Assembly (NCBI GenBank): GCA_963662705.2 | Contig: OY759767.1 | Span: forward strand, 3,038,001 to 3,102,000 | Origin: JAPPHA01 sp963662705 | Lineage (GTDB): Bacteria > Pseudomonadota > Alphaproteobacteria > Rhodobacterales > Rhodobacteraceae | Reading direction: 5' to 3' | DNA length: 64,000 nucleotides | Shown here: positions 27,641 to 36,799 of the stretch, piece by piece | How positions within the stretch are numbered: the first letter of the stretch is position 1 | How the letters are laid out: every line of letters starts with the position of its first letter | The notes under the pieces: model-generated | Told to the model about the DNA's origin: nothing | The model's input: the letters and a program-made list of their open reading frames with translations, nothing else | Databases searched by the model: none | Translations under genes and position numbers: made by a program

Positions 27641-27905
27641 AATGTCATTCCGTCCCGTACCGGAATCGAACCTGTCTTCTTCGATCTTCGAGATGTTCGT
27701 GGGTTGATCTGGAACTTGCGTTCCAGCGCCGCCTGAAGTTCCTCCACGCGTACTGCTTGCGCACCCGCTCTGCCGTCGCGGTCCCGTTCCCGAGAACCTC
27801 GGCGATCTCCGTGTCGCCGAGGCCGAAACGAGGGCGGCTCTCGTCAGCCAGAAGCAGAATGTGCGCACGGCGGCGACGCTTTTTGGAAACCTTGCCATTG
27901 TCCAT
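27641..27905 (-). pseudogene. IS630-family transposase, N-terminal remnant with frameshift
   Basis: The frame KVSKKRRRRAHILLLADESR, then GLGDTEIAEVLGNGTATAER and VRKQYA, is the N-terminal helix-turn-helix of IS630-type transposases. At about 27750 homology jumps frame to VEELQAALERKFQINP, the expected continuation, showing a frameshift. The DDE domain is absent. It is a dead remnant. Confidence 0.7.
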
Positions 27906-27984
27906 TATCTCCTTCGATTGCTTTCATCATTCTCAAGCCTGACCCTGTAGATTTTCCTGCCTGTCGAGTTCGTTGCCTGCCACC

Positions 27985-28179
27985 CCTGTATGCGGTCATA
28001 GAGCGCCTTCGGCGGACCTTACTCCGCAGGCGCATCCCGCCAGCTTAACCCATTGCGATTAAAGAAGAAAATCCCGTTCAAGATCCGCCTGTTATCAACC
28101 CTCAGCGCCCCGTGCGATGTCGAAAAAACGGCCGAAGACGCTCCATCTGCTCCTCGGTCAACCAGAAGAGATCCTTCAT
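27985..28179 (-). pseudogene. IS5-family transposase, N-terminal remnant with frameshift and stop
   Basis: From ATG 28179 the frame MKDLFWLTEEQMERLRPFF is the N-terminus of IS5-type transposases. The run of Ts then shifts the frame; the continuation ALRVDNRRILNGIFFFNRNG, LSWRDAPA and, after a stop, GPPKALYDR is in a second frame. The remainder of the gene is missing. It abuts the IS630 remnant on the same strand. Confidence 0.75.
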
Positions 28180-28189
28180 CCTACTGCTC

Positions 28190-28516
28190 CTTGCCCATGC
28201 TTGTCGCCAGACACTGAATCAGACAGAATCAAACAACACAAGAAATCAATGGGTCCTGACTCCAGGCAAAACTCAATCTGCTGGTCGGAATCCGCAACCG
28301 CGGACATGGTGACACCCTGTCAATGCCGGCTGACAATTGCTCACCTTTTGTATTCAGTCGGTTGGCGTGTCGCGATACGGCTGTCACGCGATACCCGTTG
28401 TACCGAACCCCTGGAATTCCCTGCAAATTGTTGCCTGCGCGCCTGAATGTCCGGCGTTGCGCCGGACTACATCCATTTGTACGTAGCCGGCAAGTTCCAG
28501 GATGCAATCAAGCCAA
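28190..28516. other. Gene-free stretch downstream of the YbjQ-family gene
   Basis: About 330 bases with no frame I can support. It includes AT-rich sequence near 28210-28250 and no visible terminator. Confidence 0.35.
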
Positions 28517-28840
28517 TTACCTGAACCTCACGGCGGTTCCGTTGGTCGTGACCATCAGCATGGAGCGACTTCCGCCGCCGAGATGCTCGTAGTCAAGGTC
28601 GACACCGACAATTGCGTCGGCACCGAGTGCACGGGCTTCGCGTTTCATTTCCTCGAGCGCCACATCCTTTGCCCGTCGCAATTCCTCCTCGTAGGTTCCG
28701 GACCGCCCGCCGACCAGGTCGGTAATTCCGGCAAACAGGTCCCGAAACACATTGGTGCCCATCACCGCCTCTCCCGATACGATTCCAAGATACTCCGAGA
28801 CGTGCCGTCCCTCGATGCCGTCAGTGCTGGTAACGATCAT
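28517..28840 (-). CDS. YbjQ/UPF0145 family protein
   Basis: A 107-residue protein of the YbjQ (UPF0145, heavy-metal-binding-like) family. It begins MIVTSTDGIEGRHVSEYLGI and contains GEAVMGTNVFRDLFAGITDL, the conserved GGRSGTYEEELRRAKDVALE and LGADAIVGVDLDYEHLG. Family members form pentamers of unclear function. The start at 28840 matches the family; the open frame upstream adds 26 unconserved residues. Length is normal and the gene stands alone between mobile-element debris and a long gene-free region. Confidence 0.9.
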   Translation of the reverse strand: MIVTSTDGIEGRHVSEYLGIVSGEAVMGTNVFRDLFAGITDLVGGRSGTYEEELRRAKDVALEEMKREARALGADAIVGVDLDYEHLGGGSRSMLMVTTNGTAVRFR

Positions 28841-30217
28841 GATTCCTGCCCCTTCTGTCCGGTCCGTTCCGCGGAAACAGGCCATATCATATTGTCCTGT
28901 TTCGGGCCACGGATTCAATGTTCAGAACGATTGCTCTCCGGGAAATCAGCGAAATTCGGCCGGTGACCCGGGCCGGCCCGTGCAGCATTCCTGATGTCGA
29001 GTACAGCAATTGCAAATGGCAGGCAGCCTGGAATGGCAACTCCTGTTCAACGCGGTTCGGGAAACGAAATGAAGGGATGCAATTCGGAAGCCTAAGGCGA
29101 TCGTGTCGTGGTACGCCACGACTAGAGATCCATCGGAACTTGAGTAACAGATGATCTGAGGTTTCATGTGTGCCGCAGGCCTCTGCCACCTGGTCTGGAT
29201 AGAAATCCTGTAAAGACGCGGAGTCGTCCATAACAGGAAAACGGCATGAAAATGCTGCCACAGCGAATACGGTTGGGGAACTTGACCTGCCAGCAGGACC
29301 GAGCGGTTTTCACCACAGCCGACCTGCGTTCCATCTTTCCCGAGCGTACGGAAGGGACCTTCACCTTCGGATCACCCGGCTGGTGGCCCCGGGGGATGCT
29401 GAAACGCGCTGCACGCGCTGCACGTGGCGGCAATGTCTGTCCGCAACCCCGCCGCCGCCTTCACATACAGGAGTGGACCGCGGCGGCGCTACGACGGGCG
29501 ACACAAGTTGCCTGAGCCTTGAGACAGCTCTCGGCGGCTACAGCAGCACCTCGCGGCTGACCCGGTGCATCACGGTCATGACCACCGGCCGCATGGGACG
29601 GTTTCACACGCCTTTCGGTACCGTCGCCTTCAGCCATGACGATCGCATTGCCGCCGAGGTCCGGGCTGGCACTGTCGATTCGGGCCGTCCGCCGCAGGTG
29701 AGCGAACCGCGCGCGGCGCGCGAGTGGCTTCCAAAATGTTATGTTGCCGAGATTCCAGAGATGCCGCTGTCAAACCTGACTCTTTTGAATCACCGCAACA
29801 TGAAAATGACCGCAACACTTGAAACAAAATGTTGCATGCAACATTTTGGGGTGTCTGCACGGCGAGGAGCGTCGACGCCGCCCAAACGAGAGAACCGACA
29901 TCCGATCCCGCCAAAGGGAATTGTATTCCATGACAGAGCACACCAGAACTGCCAGCCGGATGACATCGGCAATCGCAAAGAACAAACCAAACAACGCGAT
30001 CATGGCCGCTGTCTTTCAATCTCGACCCGGGCTTTTCAGCTTTTCCTGATGGAGGCTGAGTGATCGCATCTCATTTTCGGTCAAGAAGCAATCGATGCGC
30101 AGCAAGCTGAAAAGGGCCGGCCGGGACAACGGCTTCCTTCTGAAACCCGTCAGCTTCGCATCAAGCCTCGCACAGGACGCCGAACCCGGAAAAACCCAAG
30201 CGCGATAGCCCTGGATA
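28841..30217. other. 1.4-kb gene-free region with a perfect palindrome
   Basis: Open frames are present on both strands (for example 29246-29515 plus and 29383-30063 plus), but their composition is Arg/Ser/Cys-rich and none resembles a family. The main structure is the 24-bp palindrome at 29825-29848. No RNA gene was recognised. Confidence 0.4.
29825..29848. repeat. Perfect 24-bp palindrome
   Basis: CAAAATGTTGCA is followed directly by its reverse complement, giving a perfect spacer-less dyad. A half-like copy, CAAAATGTTATGTTGC, occurs at 29732-29747. It looks like a regulator binding site rather than a terminator, since no T-run follows and there is no loop. Confidence 0.6.
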
Positions 30218-30907
30218 CTAGCCGCACCTTTCCGCATGAAACGTCCCGATTGCCACATCGACGAGTGTTGCCAGTTGCCGATAATCGTGCAGCAGCCATT
30301 CGGGATCGAGGTTTTCAACCTCGAACCCGCGTGGACCAAATGTAACAAGCACGCACGGCACGCCGGCCGATTTCGCCGTCGCGCGGTCGTTGTCGGTATC
30401 ACCCACCAGGACCGAGGCGCCCTTTTCGCCTCCGGCCCTACGGATCGTCTCAAGCAGGTGGATCGGGTTCGGCTTCCGAACCGCCAATGTGTCAGCTCCA
30501 AGAACCGAGCGAAACCTGTCAAGGACTCCCAGGCGGCGCAGCAATTCGAGTGCGAGCGCCTCTGGTTTGTTCGTGCAGACCGCGAGCAGGAAATCCCGTG
30601 ACAACAGCGTGTCGAGGGCTTCTTCGGCATGAGGGTACAGCCGGGTTTCCCGATCCAGTTCCCTGCCGTAGTGCTCCAGGAATACCGGGTACTCTCCATC
30701 AACGTCCGCCTCGGACCAACTCTCGCCAAGCCGGGAAAACCCCAGGCGCAGCATTGCCCGGCCGCCGTCAAAAGCGGTCGAGGCGTCCGCGACCGGATCG
30801 AGCGGATCCCGGAAGTTGCGGGCTTCGAAACAGCGGTTCGCAGCGCGTATCAGGTCACGACTGGTATCAGCAAGCGTTCCGTCGAGGTCAAACACGACTG
30901 TCTTCAA
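30218..30907 (-). CDS. gph: Phosphoglycolate phosphatase-type HAD hydrolase
   Basis: A 229-residue HAD-superfamily hydrolase. Motif I is VVFDLDGTLADTS (nucleophile Asp), motif II lies in LLAVCTNKPEALALELL, the motif III Lys is in VRKPNPIHLLE and motif IV is VLVGDTDNDRATAKSAG. Family members remove phosphate from 2-phosphoglycolate or related sugars. The start is TTG 30907 with GGAGG 6 bases upstream, immediately before the HAD motif; an in-frame ATG at 31015 adds 36 unconserved residues. It is divergent from glmU. Confidence 0.85.
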   Translation of the reverse strand: MKTVVFDLDGTLADTSRDLIRAANRCFEARNFRDPLDPVADASTAFDGGRAMLRLGFSRLGESWSEADVDGEYPVFLEHYGRELDRETRLYPHAEEALDTLLSRDFLLAVCTNKPEALALELLRRLGVLDRFRSVLGADTLAVRKPNPIHLLETIRRAGGEKGASVLVGDTDNDRATAKSAGVPCVLVTFGPRGFEVENLDPEWLLHDYRQLATLVDVAIGTFHAERCG

Positions 30908-31259
30908 GGCAAGCCTCCATTCCCAACGACAATTGAACAGCCAATCGTGACGGAGACGAGTCAGTTTGACCGGGTCGGGAAAGACGATGGAAACAGGTTC
31001 GCGCGAAACTGTCAAACCTCGGCCTCCCTTGACAAGGCAGCGAGGAAAGAACGGTTTATAGTGCCTGCCCAGGGAGAAACCGGTTCTGCGCCCGTCGTCG
31101 CGATTCGACTGGTCATGCCGATTGAAGCAGGGATCGCTTCAGGCAACGCTGTTACTGAATTGAAAGATCATTTTATCGCTCAGCGTGATTTGCAACCGGA
31201 CATGCGGTAATTCTCGCGGGGGCAGCGCCGCGACAAGAACAAAAAACGGAGGCCCAGGC
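30908..31259. other. Divergent intergenic region gph / glmU
   Basis: About 350 bases that should hold promoters for both genes. TTGACA occurs at 31029-31034 and TATAGT at 31057-31062 on the plus strand, but their 22-base spacing is too long for one sigma-70 promoter. Nothing else is evident. Confidence 0.35.
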
Positions 31260-32615
31260 ATGCAGCATTCCACCGATAGTGTTGTCGCATTGATCTTGCC
31301 TGCGGACAATCGCGGGGGCCAGGAGCGAGACTGGCTGGCAAGTCTCTCACCGATCGCACACCTCCCGGCAATCCTTCACGTCATCCGGACTTTGGACGAA
31401 ATCGACGTCTCACAAGTCCTTGTCAGCGTCGACGACATCGAGCGAGCGAACGAGATTTCCACCTCCATCCAATCATCTGGAGCAAGAGTGCTGATCGGAA
31501 ATCCCGGTTCAGCCCCGATGGAACCCCTTCGGCAGCTTGAGAGCGAACTTGAACCGTCAGCCAGCCATGTACTGGTTTTGTTGGGCGTCAGGCCACTCGT
31601 GCGTCCGGCTACACTTCACCAACTTGTGCAGTCGGCCCGGGAAAATGGAGGTGCGGCCATCCTCCATCCCGCGGATCATCGCGAGGCCGGCGTGGATTCG
31701 GGGCCGGTCGTCCGTGACAACAATTCGAGCGCCCCTGAACACAAGAGCCGCAGCAGGTCAGGACGGGAGATCAAGCCGATTGCCATTTGCCTGCCTAGTT
31801 TGGACATTCCCAAAGTGGCGGCGGACGAACACGGAGTGACTGAATATGGCAACAGCGACCCGGTCTCCTCCCTGGTCGACGCGATCAGGGAAAGAAAGGG
31901 AGACTTCGCGACCTGCACCTGCGCACCCGAGGAAGCAATGCCGATCGAATCTCCGGCCGACTGTTCCATTGCGGAATCATGTTTCCAGTCGGGAGTCCGA
32001 ACCAGGGCGGCCCGTGACGGCGTTATCATGCATGGACCTGAGACTGTCTGGTTCTCCCATGACACGGTCGTTGAACCTGGAGCGGTACTTGAACCCGTCA
32101 TCGTTTTCGGGCCCGGTGTCACCGTCCGGGTAGGAGCAACCATCAGGGCCTTTTCGCACCTCGAGGGTTGCGTCATCGAAAGGGGCGCCGTGGTTGGACC
32201 TCACGCCCGCTTGCGGCCGGGCACGACTGTCGCCGAAGGCGCCCGGGTTGGCAATTTCGTAGAAGTCAAGGCTTCCGCCATCGGTGCCGGCACGAAGGTC
32301 AACCACCTGTCCTACATTGGAGATTCGCTGGTCGGAGACGGCGCCAATGTCGGGGCCGGAACGATAACATGCAACTACGACGGCGTATCCAAGCACCAAA
32401 CGGTCATTGGTGAAAAAGCGTTTGTCGGCTCCCACTCGACCCTGGTTGCACCCGTTCGGATCGGAACCGATTCAATGACAGCCGCTGGCACTGTCGTGAC
32501 CAGGGATGTCCCCGACGACGCTTTGGCAATCGGGCGAACCGTTCAGGAGAACAAGCCGGGAATGGCGCGCCAACTCATGGCAAGGCCGAAACCTGGCTCG
32601 AGAAAACGCCCGTAA
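31260..32615 (+). CDS. glmU: GlmU-like protein with intact acetyltransferase and degenerate uridyltransferase domain
   Basis: GlmU normally acetylates glucosamine-1-phosphate (C-terminal left-handed beta helix) and then forms UDP-GlcNAc (N-terminal domain). Here the C-terminal half is intact: ARLRPGTTVAEGARVGNFVE, then VNHLSYIGD with the catalytic His, GAGTITCNYDG and SHSTLVAPV. The N-terminal half of about 230 residues keeps roughly the right length but has lost the motifs. LAAGxGTRM is replaced by LILPADNRGGQ, QxxQLGTGHA is missing, and GDVPL has become GVRPL. Start ATG 31260 has GGAGG. glmS follows 33 bp later. The first activity is probably lost. Confidence 0.85.
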   Translation: MQHSTDSVVALILPADNRGGQERDWLASLSPIAHLPAILHVIRTLDEIDVSQVLVSVDDIERANEISTSIQSSGARVLIGNPGSAPMEPLRQLESELEPSASHVLVLLGVRPLVRPATLHQLVQSARENGGAAILHPADHREAGVDSGPVVRDNNSSAPEHKSRSRSGREIKPIAICLPSLDIPKVAADEHGVTEYGNSDPVSSLVDAIRERKGDFATCTCAPEEAMPIESPADCSIAESCFQSGVRTRAARDGVIMHGPETVWFSHDTVVEPGAVLEPVIVFGPGVTVRVGATIRAFSHLEGCVIERGAVVGPHARLRPGTTVAEGARVGNFVEVKASAIGAGTKVNHLSYIGDSLVGDGANVGAGTITCNYDGVSKHQTVIGEKAFVGSHSTLVAPVRIGTDSMTAAGTVVTRDVPDDALAIGRTVQENKPGMARQLMARPKPGSRKRP

Positions 32616-32648
32616 CCCTCGGGTCCACGAAGCTGGGATAACGGAATA

Positions 32649-34472
32649 ATGTGTGGAATCGTTGGCATCCTGGGAAAAGATGAGGCCGCACCGATCTTGT
32701 TGGAGGCGCTCAGGCAACTCGAATACCGAGGGTACGATAGCGCCGGAATCGCGACGATCGACGAAGGACGCCTCAGGCGCCGCAGAGCGGAGGGCAAGCT
32801 CGCGAACCTCAGTGAGAGGCTTGCCCGCGAACCGGTCGCCGGCAAGACGGGTATCGGTCACACGCGTTGGGCAACTCACGGTAAGCCCTCGGAGGAGAAC
32901 GCTCATCCCCACCAGATTGGTTCCGTCAGTATCGTGCATAACGGAATCATCGAGAATTATCGGGAACTCAGGGCCGAACTCACTTCGGCGGGATGCACCT
33001 TTCAAACTGAAACCGACACTGAAGCCGTAGCGCAGCTCTGCGCAAGATTTCTGCAGGATGGCCTCGAACCGGTTGATGCCGCAACGAAAACCGTGGATCG
33101 ACTTCGCGGCTCATATGCGCTCTGCTTCCTGTTTAAAGGAGAGGAAGATCTGATCGTCGGGGCATGCCATGGTTCCGCTTTGGTTGTCGGTCACGGCGAC
33201 GGTGAGATGTTCGTGGCGTCCGATACTCTGGCGCTGGCCACAATGACCAACCGGGTTTCATACCTTGAGGACGGTGACATTGCGATCGTCACGCGGGCGG
33301 GAGTGACAGTCCTGGATTCAAAAAGGAAACAGGCGGATAGACCGAGGCGTATTGCGTCGGTGGACGCGTCGACGACCGACAAGGGGCACTTCAGGCACTA
33401 CATGCTCAAGGAAATCCATGAGCAACCCACGCTGTTGGCGAAGTCGTTTGAGCACTACTCCAAGTCGATCCAGTTGATTGGTGACAAGCAGGCAGACCGG
33501 ATCGACTATTCAATCGTGGACCGCATCGTGCTGTCGGGTTGCGGGACGGCCTTTTATGCATGCCTGGTCGCAAGATACTGGTTCGAAAAGCTCGCGGGAA
33601 TCCCTGTCGATCTCGACCTTGCTTCCGAGTTTCGTTATCGGGAGCCGCCTCTGTCGGATCGGTCGATTGCCTTTTTTGTCAGCCAGTCGGGCGAGACGGC
33701 CGACACCCTCTCCGCCATGCGTTACGCCAAGGAAACGGTTTCCAGAACAGTGGCTGTCGTCAATGTCGAAGAGAGCTCGCTTGCACGGGAATCTGACGTT
33801 GTCCTGTCCATTCTTGCAGGCAGAGAGATCAGCGTCGCGTCGACAAAGGCGTTTGCCTGTCAAATGGCAACGCTCGTGTGGCAGGCAATTGACGCGGGCA
33901 GGCAACGAAACACTCTTGAGGCGGATGGGTTTCGGGAACTTGTCATGGCGCTGCAGTTCCTTCCCGGCCTGGTCAATCAAGTGCTGGATCTTGAATACAG
34001 GATCGCAGTAATATCCCGCGAATTCGCGACGTCGAGCGGCGCGTTGTTCATAGGACGGGGCATGATGTTCCCGATCGCACTCGAAGGCGCTCTCAAGTTG
34101 AAGGAACTCAGTTACATTCACGCCGAAGGTTACGCCGGAGGTGAACTGAAGCACGGCCCGATTTCCCTGGTCGATGAGAAAATGCCCGTCGTTGTTATCG
34201 CTCCGACCGACAGCCTTTTCGAAAAGACATACAGCAACATGCAGGAGGTCCTGGCGCGCGGTGGAAAAACCCTGATGATTACGGACTCATCCGGGGCGGC
34301 GACGGAAGATAACGGCTGCTGGCACACCCTGGTCTTGCCAAAGGTTCACCCGGTTTTGGCGCCAATCCTTTATTCGATCCCCGTGCAGCTCCTGGCTTAT
34401 CACACAGCCGCGACAAAGGGTACGGATGTCGACCAGCCACGAAATCTGGCCAAATCCGTTACCGTAGAATGA
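32649..34472 (+). CDS. glmS: Glutamine-fructose-6-phosphate aminotransferase (isomerising)
   Basis: This enzyme makes glucosamine-6-phosphate for peptidoglycan and lipopolysaccharide synthesis. The 607-residue protein starts MCGIVGILG, so Cys2 is the glutaminase nucleophile after Met removal. GHTRWATHGKPSEENAHPH follows near residue 75. Two SIS domains hold LSGCGTAFYACLVARYW near 295 and SQSGETADTLSAMRYAKE near 345. The C-terminus is the standard DVDQPRNLAKSVTVE. It follows glmU closely, and length and motifs are normal. Confidence 0.98.
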   Translation: MCGIVGILGKDEAAPILLEALRQLEYRGYDSAGIATIDEGRLRRRRAEGKLANLSERLAREPVAGKTGIGHTRWATHGKPSEENAHPHQIGSVSIVHNGIIENYRELRAELTSAGCTFQTETDTEAVAQLCARFLQDGLEPVDAATKTVDRLRGSYALCFLFKGEEDLIVGACHGSALVVGHGDGEMFVASDTLALATMTNRVSYLEDGDIAIVTRAGVTVLDSKRKQADRPRRIASVDASTTDKGHFRHYMLKEIHEQPTLLAKSFEHYSKSIQLIGDKQADRIDYSIVDRIVLSGCGTAFYACLVARYWFEKLAGIPVDLDLASEFRYREPPLSDRSIAFFVSQSGETADTLSAMRYAKETVSRTVAVVNVEESSLARESDVVLSILAGREISVASTKAFACQMATLVWQAIDAGRQRNTLEADGFRELVMALQFLPGLVNQVLDLEYRIAVISREFATSSGALFIGRGMMFPIALEGALKLKELSYIHAEGYAGGELKHGPISLVDEKMPVVVIAPTDSLFEKTYSNMQEVLARGGKTLMITDSSGAATEDNGCWHTLVLPKVHPVLAPILYSIPVQLLAYHTAATKGTDVDQPRNLAKSVTVE

Positions 34473-34500
34473 AGCACTCTGATACTTGACCGACTGGACC
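34426..34500 (+). other. attTn7-like site at the glmS 3' end
   Basis: The last glmS codons, encoding DVDQPRNLAKSVTVE, correspond to the segment that TnsD of Tn7-like transposons recognises; insertion occurs about 25 bp past the stop codon. The segment is intact here. No Tn7 end or tns gene is seen in the 380 bases that follow, which are otherwise gene-free apart from TTGACC and GGTCAA forming a small dyad (34488-34512). Confidence 0.45.
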
Positions 34501-34856
34501 AACTGGTCAATCTGCGTAGAATTAACTCAAAGAGGATATCGCACCGGCGAGAGGGATGGAGTTGATCCAGAGACGTCCGGAATCTGGAAGCAGAAACTGC
34601 ATTTATTTTTGGAGCGAGAAGAAATCTCGTTGCTGAGCACGCTGTTTTTTCCATTCAAAAGATAGAAACTGACGCTCGGCCTCACGGCTTAAGCTGCGCA
34701 TCCTAGAAAAGGTGTCTCGCAAAAAATTTCGAAATGACAACAAAGTATCCCGGAAACAGTGGATGGTTTCACCAATGACATCATCATCGGCTGAGACATC
34801 TTCTGGAAGCGCACCCCGTCAACATGGGGAAAGAAGAGACTGAATCGGTACTGATC

Positions 34857-35777
34857 ATGGGAATCAATCTCGTCGTTGCTGTCACGGATGGAGACTGGTT
34901 CGAGACACTGCGGCGGCAGCCGGACCTGAGCGAGGTCAACTTCTGGGCGCCCTCGGCGAAGAACTTCCGTGCCCTCAAGCCGGGTGAACTGTTCCTGTTC
35001 AAGCTCCACGCACCAGACAACATGATCGTTGGCGGCGGCATATTCACCTATGCCAATGTGTTACCGTGTTCACTTGCCTGGGAAGCGTTCGGCAAAGCGA
35101 ATGGCGCGCTGTCAGAGCAGAAAATGCGCTCGCAAATCGTCAAGTATATCCGGACGGACCCAGATGATCGGAGTGACTTTCCCATCGGATGTCGTATCCT
35201 GTCCCAGCCGTTCTTTCTCGATGAGCACGATTGGATCCCAGTGCCGGAGAACTTCTCCCCGAACATCGTCGCGTACAAAAGGTACAACACGGATGACGCA
35301 GAGGGGCTGCGCCTTTGGTGGGCAGTCAACGAACGGTTTCGCCGGCGTCCGATCCTCGGCATTATGGAAAACCAGCCGCGTTTCGGCGTGCCTCATCTCA
35401 TGCGCCCACGCCTGGGACAGGGCGCTTTCCGCGTACTTGTGACCGACATTTACGAACGGCGCTGCGCTGTGACACAGGAAAGGACCTTGCCAGCGCTGGA
35501 AGCGGCCCACATCCGGCCCTATCGAGACGGTGGTGCACACGAGGCGCGAAACGGACTACTGTTGCGGCGCGACATTCACAGCCTTTTCGACGCTGGTTAC
35601 GTGACGGTTACACCCGATCTCGACTTCGAGGTCAGCCGCCGGATCAAGAAGGAGTTTGAAAACGGCCGGCACTACTATGACCTGCACGGTAGGCGTATCA
35701 AAGCGCCCCAGGATCCTTCGCAGTGCCCCGATCCTGATGCCTTGAGCTGGCACAACGAAAACTGTTTCAGGACGTGA
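34857..35777 (+). CDS. HNH endonuclease with N-terminal EVE/PUA-like domain
   Basis: A 306-residue protein. The N-terminal about 100 residues (VAVTDGDWFETLRRQPDLSE, FWAPSAKNFRALKPGELFLF, VGGGIFTYANVLPCSLAWEA) look like an EVE/PUA-type base-reading domain. The C-terminal HNH domain has CAVTQERTLPALEAAHIRPY, NGLLLRRDIHSLFDAGYVTV with the expected His, Asn and His. Proteins of this build are suspected modification-sensing restriction nucleases. ATG 34857 is preferred because homologues start there; ATG 34824 adds 11 residues. Its stop overlaps the next HNH gene (GTGA). Confidence 0.8.
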   Translation: MGINLVVAVTDGDWFETLRRQPDLSEVNFWAPSAKNFRALKPGELFLFKLHAPDNMIVGGGIFTYANVLPCSLAWEAFGKANGALSEQKMRSQIVKYIRTDPDDRSDFPIGCRILSQPFFLDEHDWIPVPENFSPNIVAYKRYNTDDAEGLRLWWAVNERFRRRPILGIMENQPRFGVPHLMRPRLGQGAFRVLVTDIYERRCAVTQERTLPALEAAHIRPYRDGGAHEARNGLLLRRDIHSLFDAGYVTVTPDLDFEVSRRIKKEFENGRHYYDLHGRRIKAPQDPSQCPDPDALSWHNENCFRT

Positions 35778-36714
35778 CGGACGTTTCCATGAGCAACACC
35801 GATCCGGACACCCGGATTCGGATGGCGGCCATCGAGCACGTTCGAAGGCTGGGTGAAGTGCATGACCACTTGACCGCTAACGAATTGGGTCCGGGATTCG
35901 TTTTCGAAGGGCGGCGCATCCCCCTTGTCAATCCTCAGCGGGGAATCTTCAAGCCGCAACAGATGCGGTATCTGCTTTCCATCAAAACCGTGTTTCCGCG
36001 ACCCGGTGCGCGGGTCTGGTATGACGATCAACGAGACGTGCACCGCCAGATCTTTGACGGTGAAGAGATGGTGGAATACGCCTTCATGGGAAAGAATCCG
36101 GAGGCAGCGGACAATCGCTGGCTGCGGGAGGCATTTGAGAACGGGATACCGGTCATATATTTTTCGGCGTCGCGCCCGGCCGCTACCAGGCTATTCTCCC
36201 GGTATTCATTTCAGGATGGGATGCCGATGGGCTGAAGGCGCGTGTCGCGTTCGGTTTGCCTGAGCAGGAAGAGCTGGTCCCGCCGGGAAACGCCTTGGAA
36301 CGACGATATGCGTTACGTTTGGTAAAGCAGCGGCTTCATCAGGCATCATTCCGCGAAGCAGTCATCGGTGCCTATGACGGTCGTTGCGCCTTGTCCGGAT
36401 TGCCCGAACAGCGGCTGCTCGATGCGGCGCATATCGTTTCGGACAAGAACGAAAAGCTGGGGCAGCCAATAGTTCCGAACGGCCTTCCGCTCTCCAAAAT
36501 CCATCATGCTGCCTTCGATGCGCATCTAATCGGTATCGATCCCGACTATGGCTTGCACGTCTCGGACCGATTGCTGGACCAGAACGATGGCCCGATTCTT
36601 GAATCCCTCAAACGGCTGGACGGCGAAAAACTCCATCTCCCGAACCGGGACAAGGACCGGCCGGATCGGGATCGACTCGCGATCCGCTTCCGACGGTTCA
36701 GGGCGGCGGCATAG
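35774..36714 (+). pseudogene. Second HNH endonuclease, split by a single frameshift
   Basis: The first frame (from GTG 35774; ATG 35789 is an alternative) encodes EHVRRLGEVHDHLTANELGP, then RRIPLVNPQRGIFKPQQMRY and VWYDDQRDVHRQIFDGEEMV, ending at 36235. Near 36160-36165 homology shifts by one base into a frame reading GVAPGRYQAILPVFISGWDA that carries the HNH core LLDAAHIVSDKNEKLGQP and NGLPLSKIHHAAFDAHLIGI to 36714. One extra T in the T5 run at about 36160 would restore a single product of about 313 residues. It may be a real mutation, a sequencing error or a slippage site. Confidence 0.8.
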
Positions 36715-36799
36715 GAAAGTCACCTTCATTGTGGCCACGCATGGTTCCCCGAAATCCAGGCCGTCGTTCGAAAAGGCGACAGGCCTGAGTTTGGCGGAA

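Noticed and set aside
29383..30063. A 226-codon open frame in the gene-free region
   Set aside because: Composition is Thr/Arg/Cys-rich, it has no homology I recognise, and it reads through the 24-bp palindrome; treated as noncoding.
31029..31062. TTGACA and TATAGT upstream of glmU as a promoter
   Set aside because: The 22-base spacing is too long for a sigma-70 promoter.
34400..34654. A minus-strand frame at the glmS 3' end reading HSTVTDLARFRGWSTS
   Set aside because: It is the antisense translation of the conserved glmS C-terminus (DVDQPRNLAKSVTVE) and recurs wherever glmS occurs.
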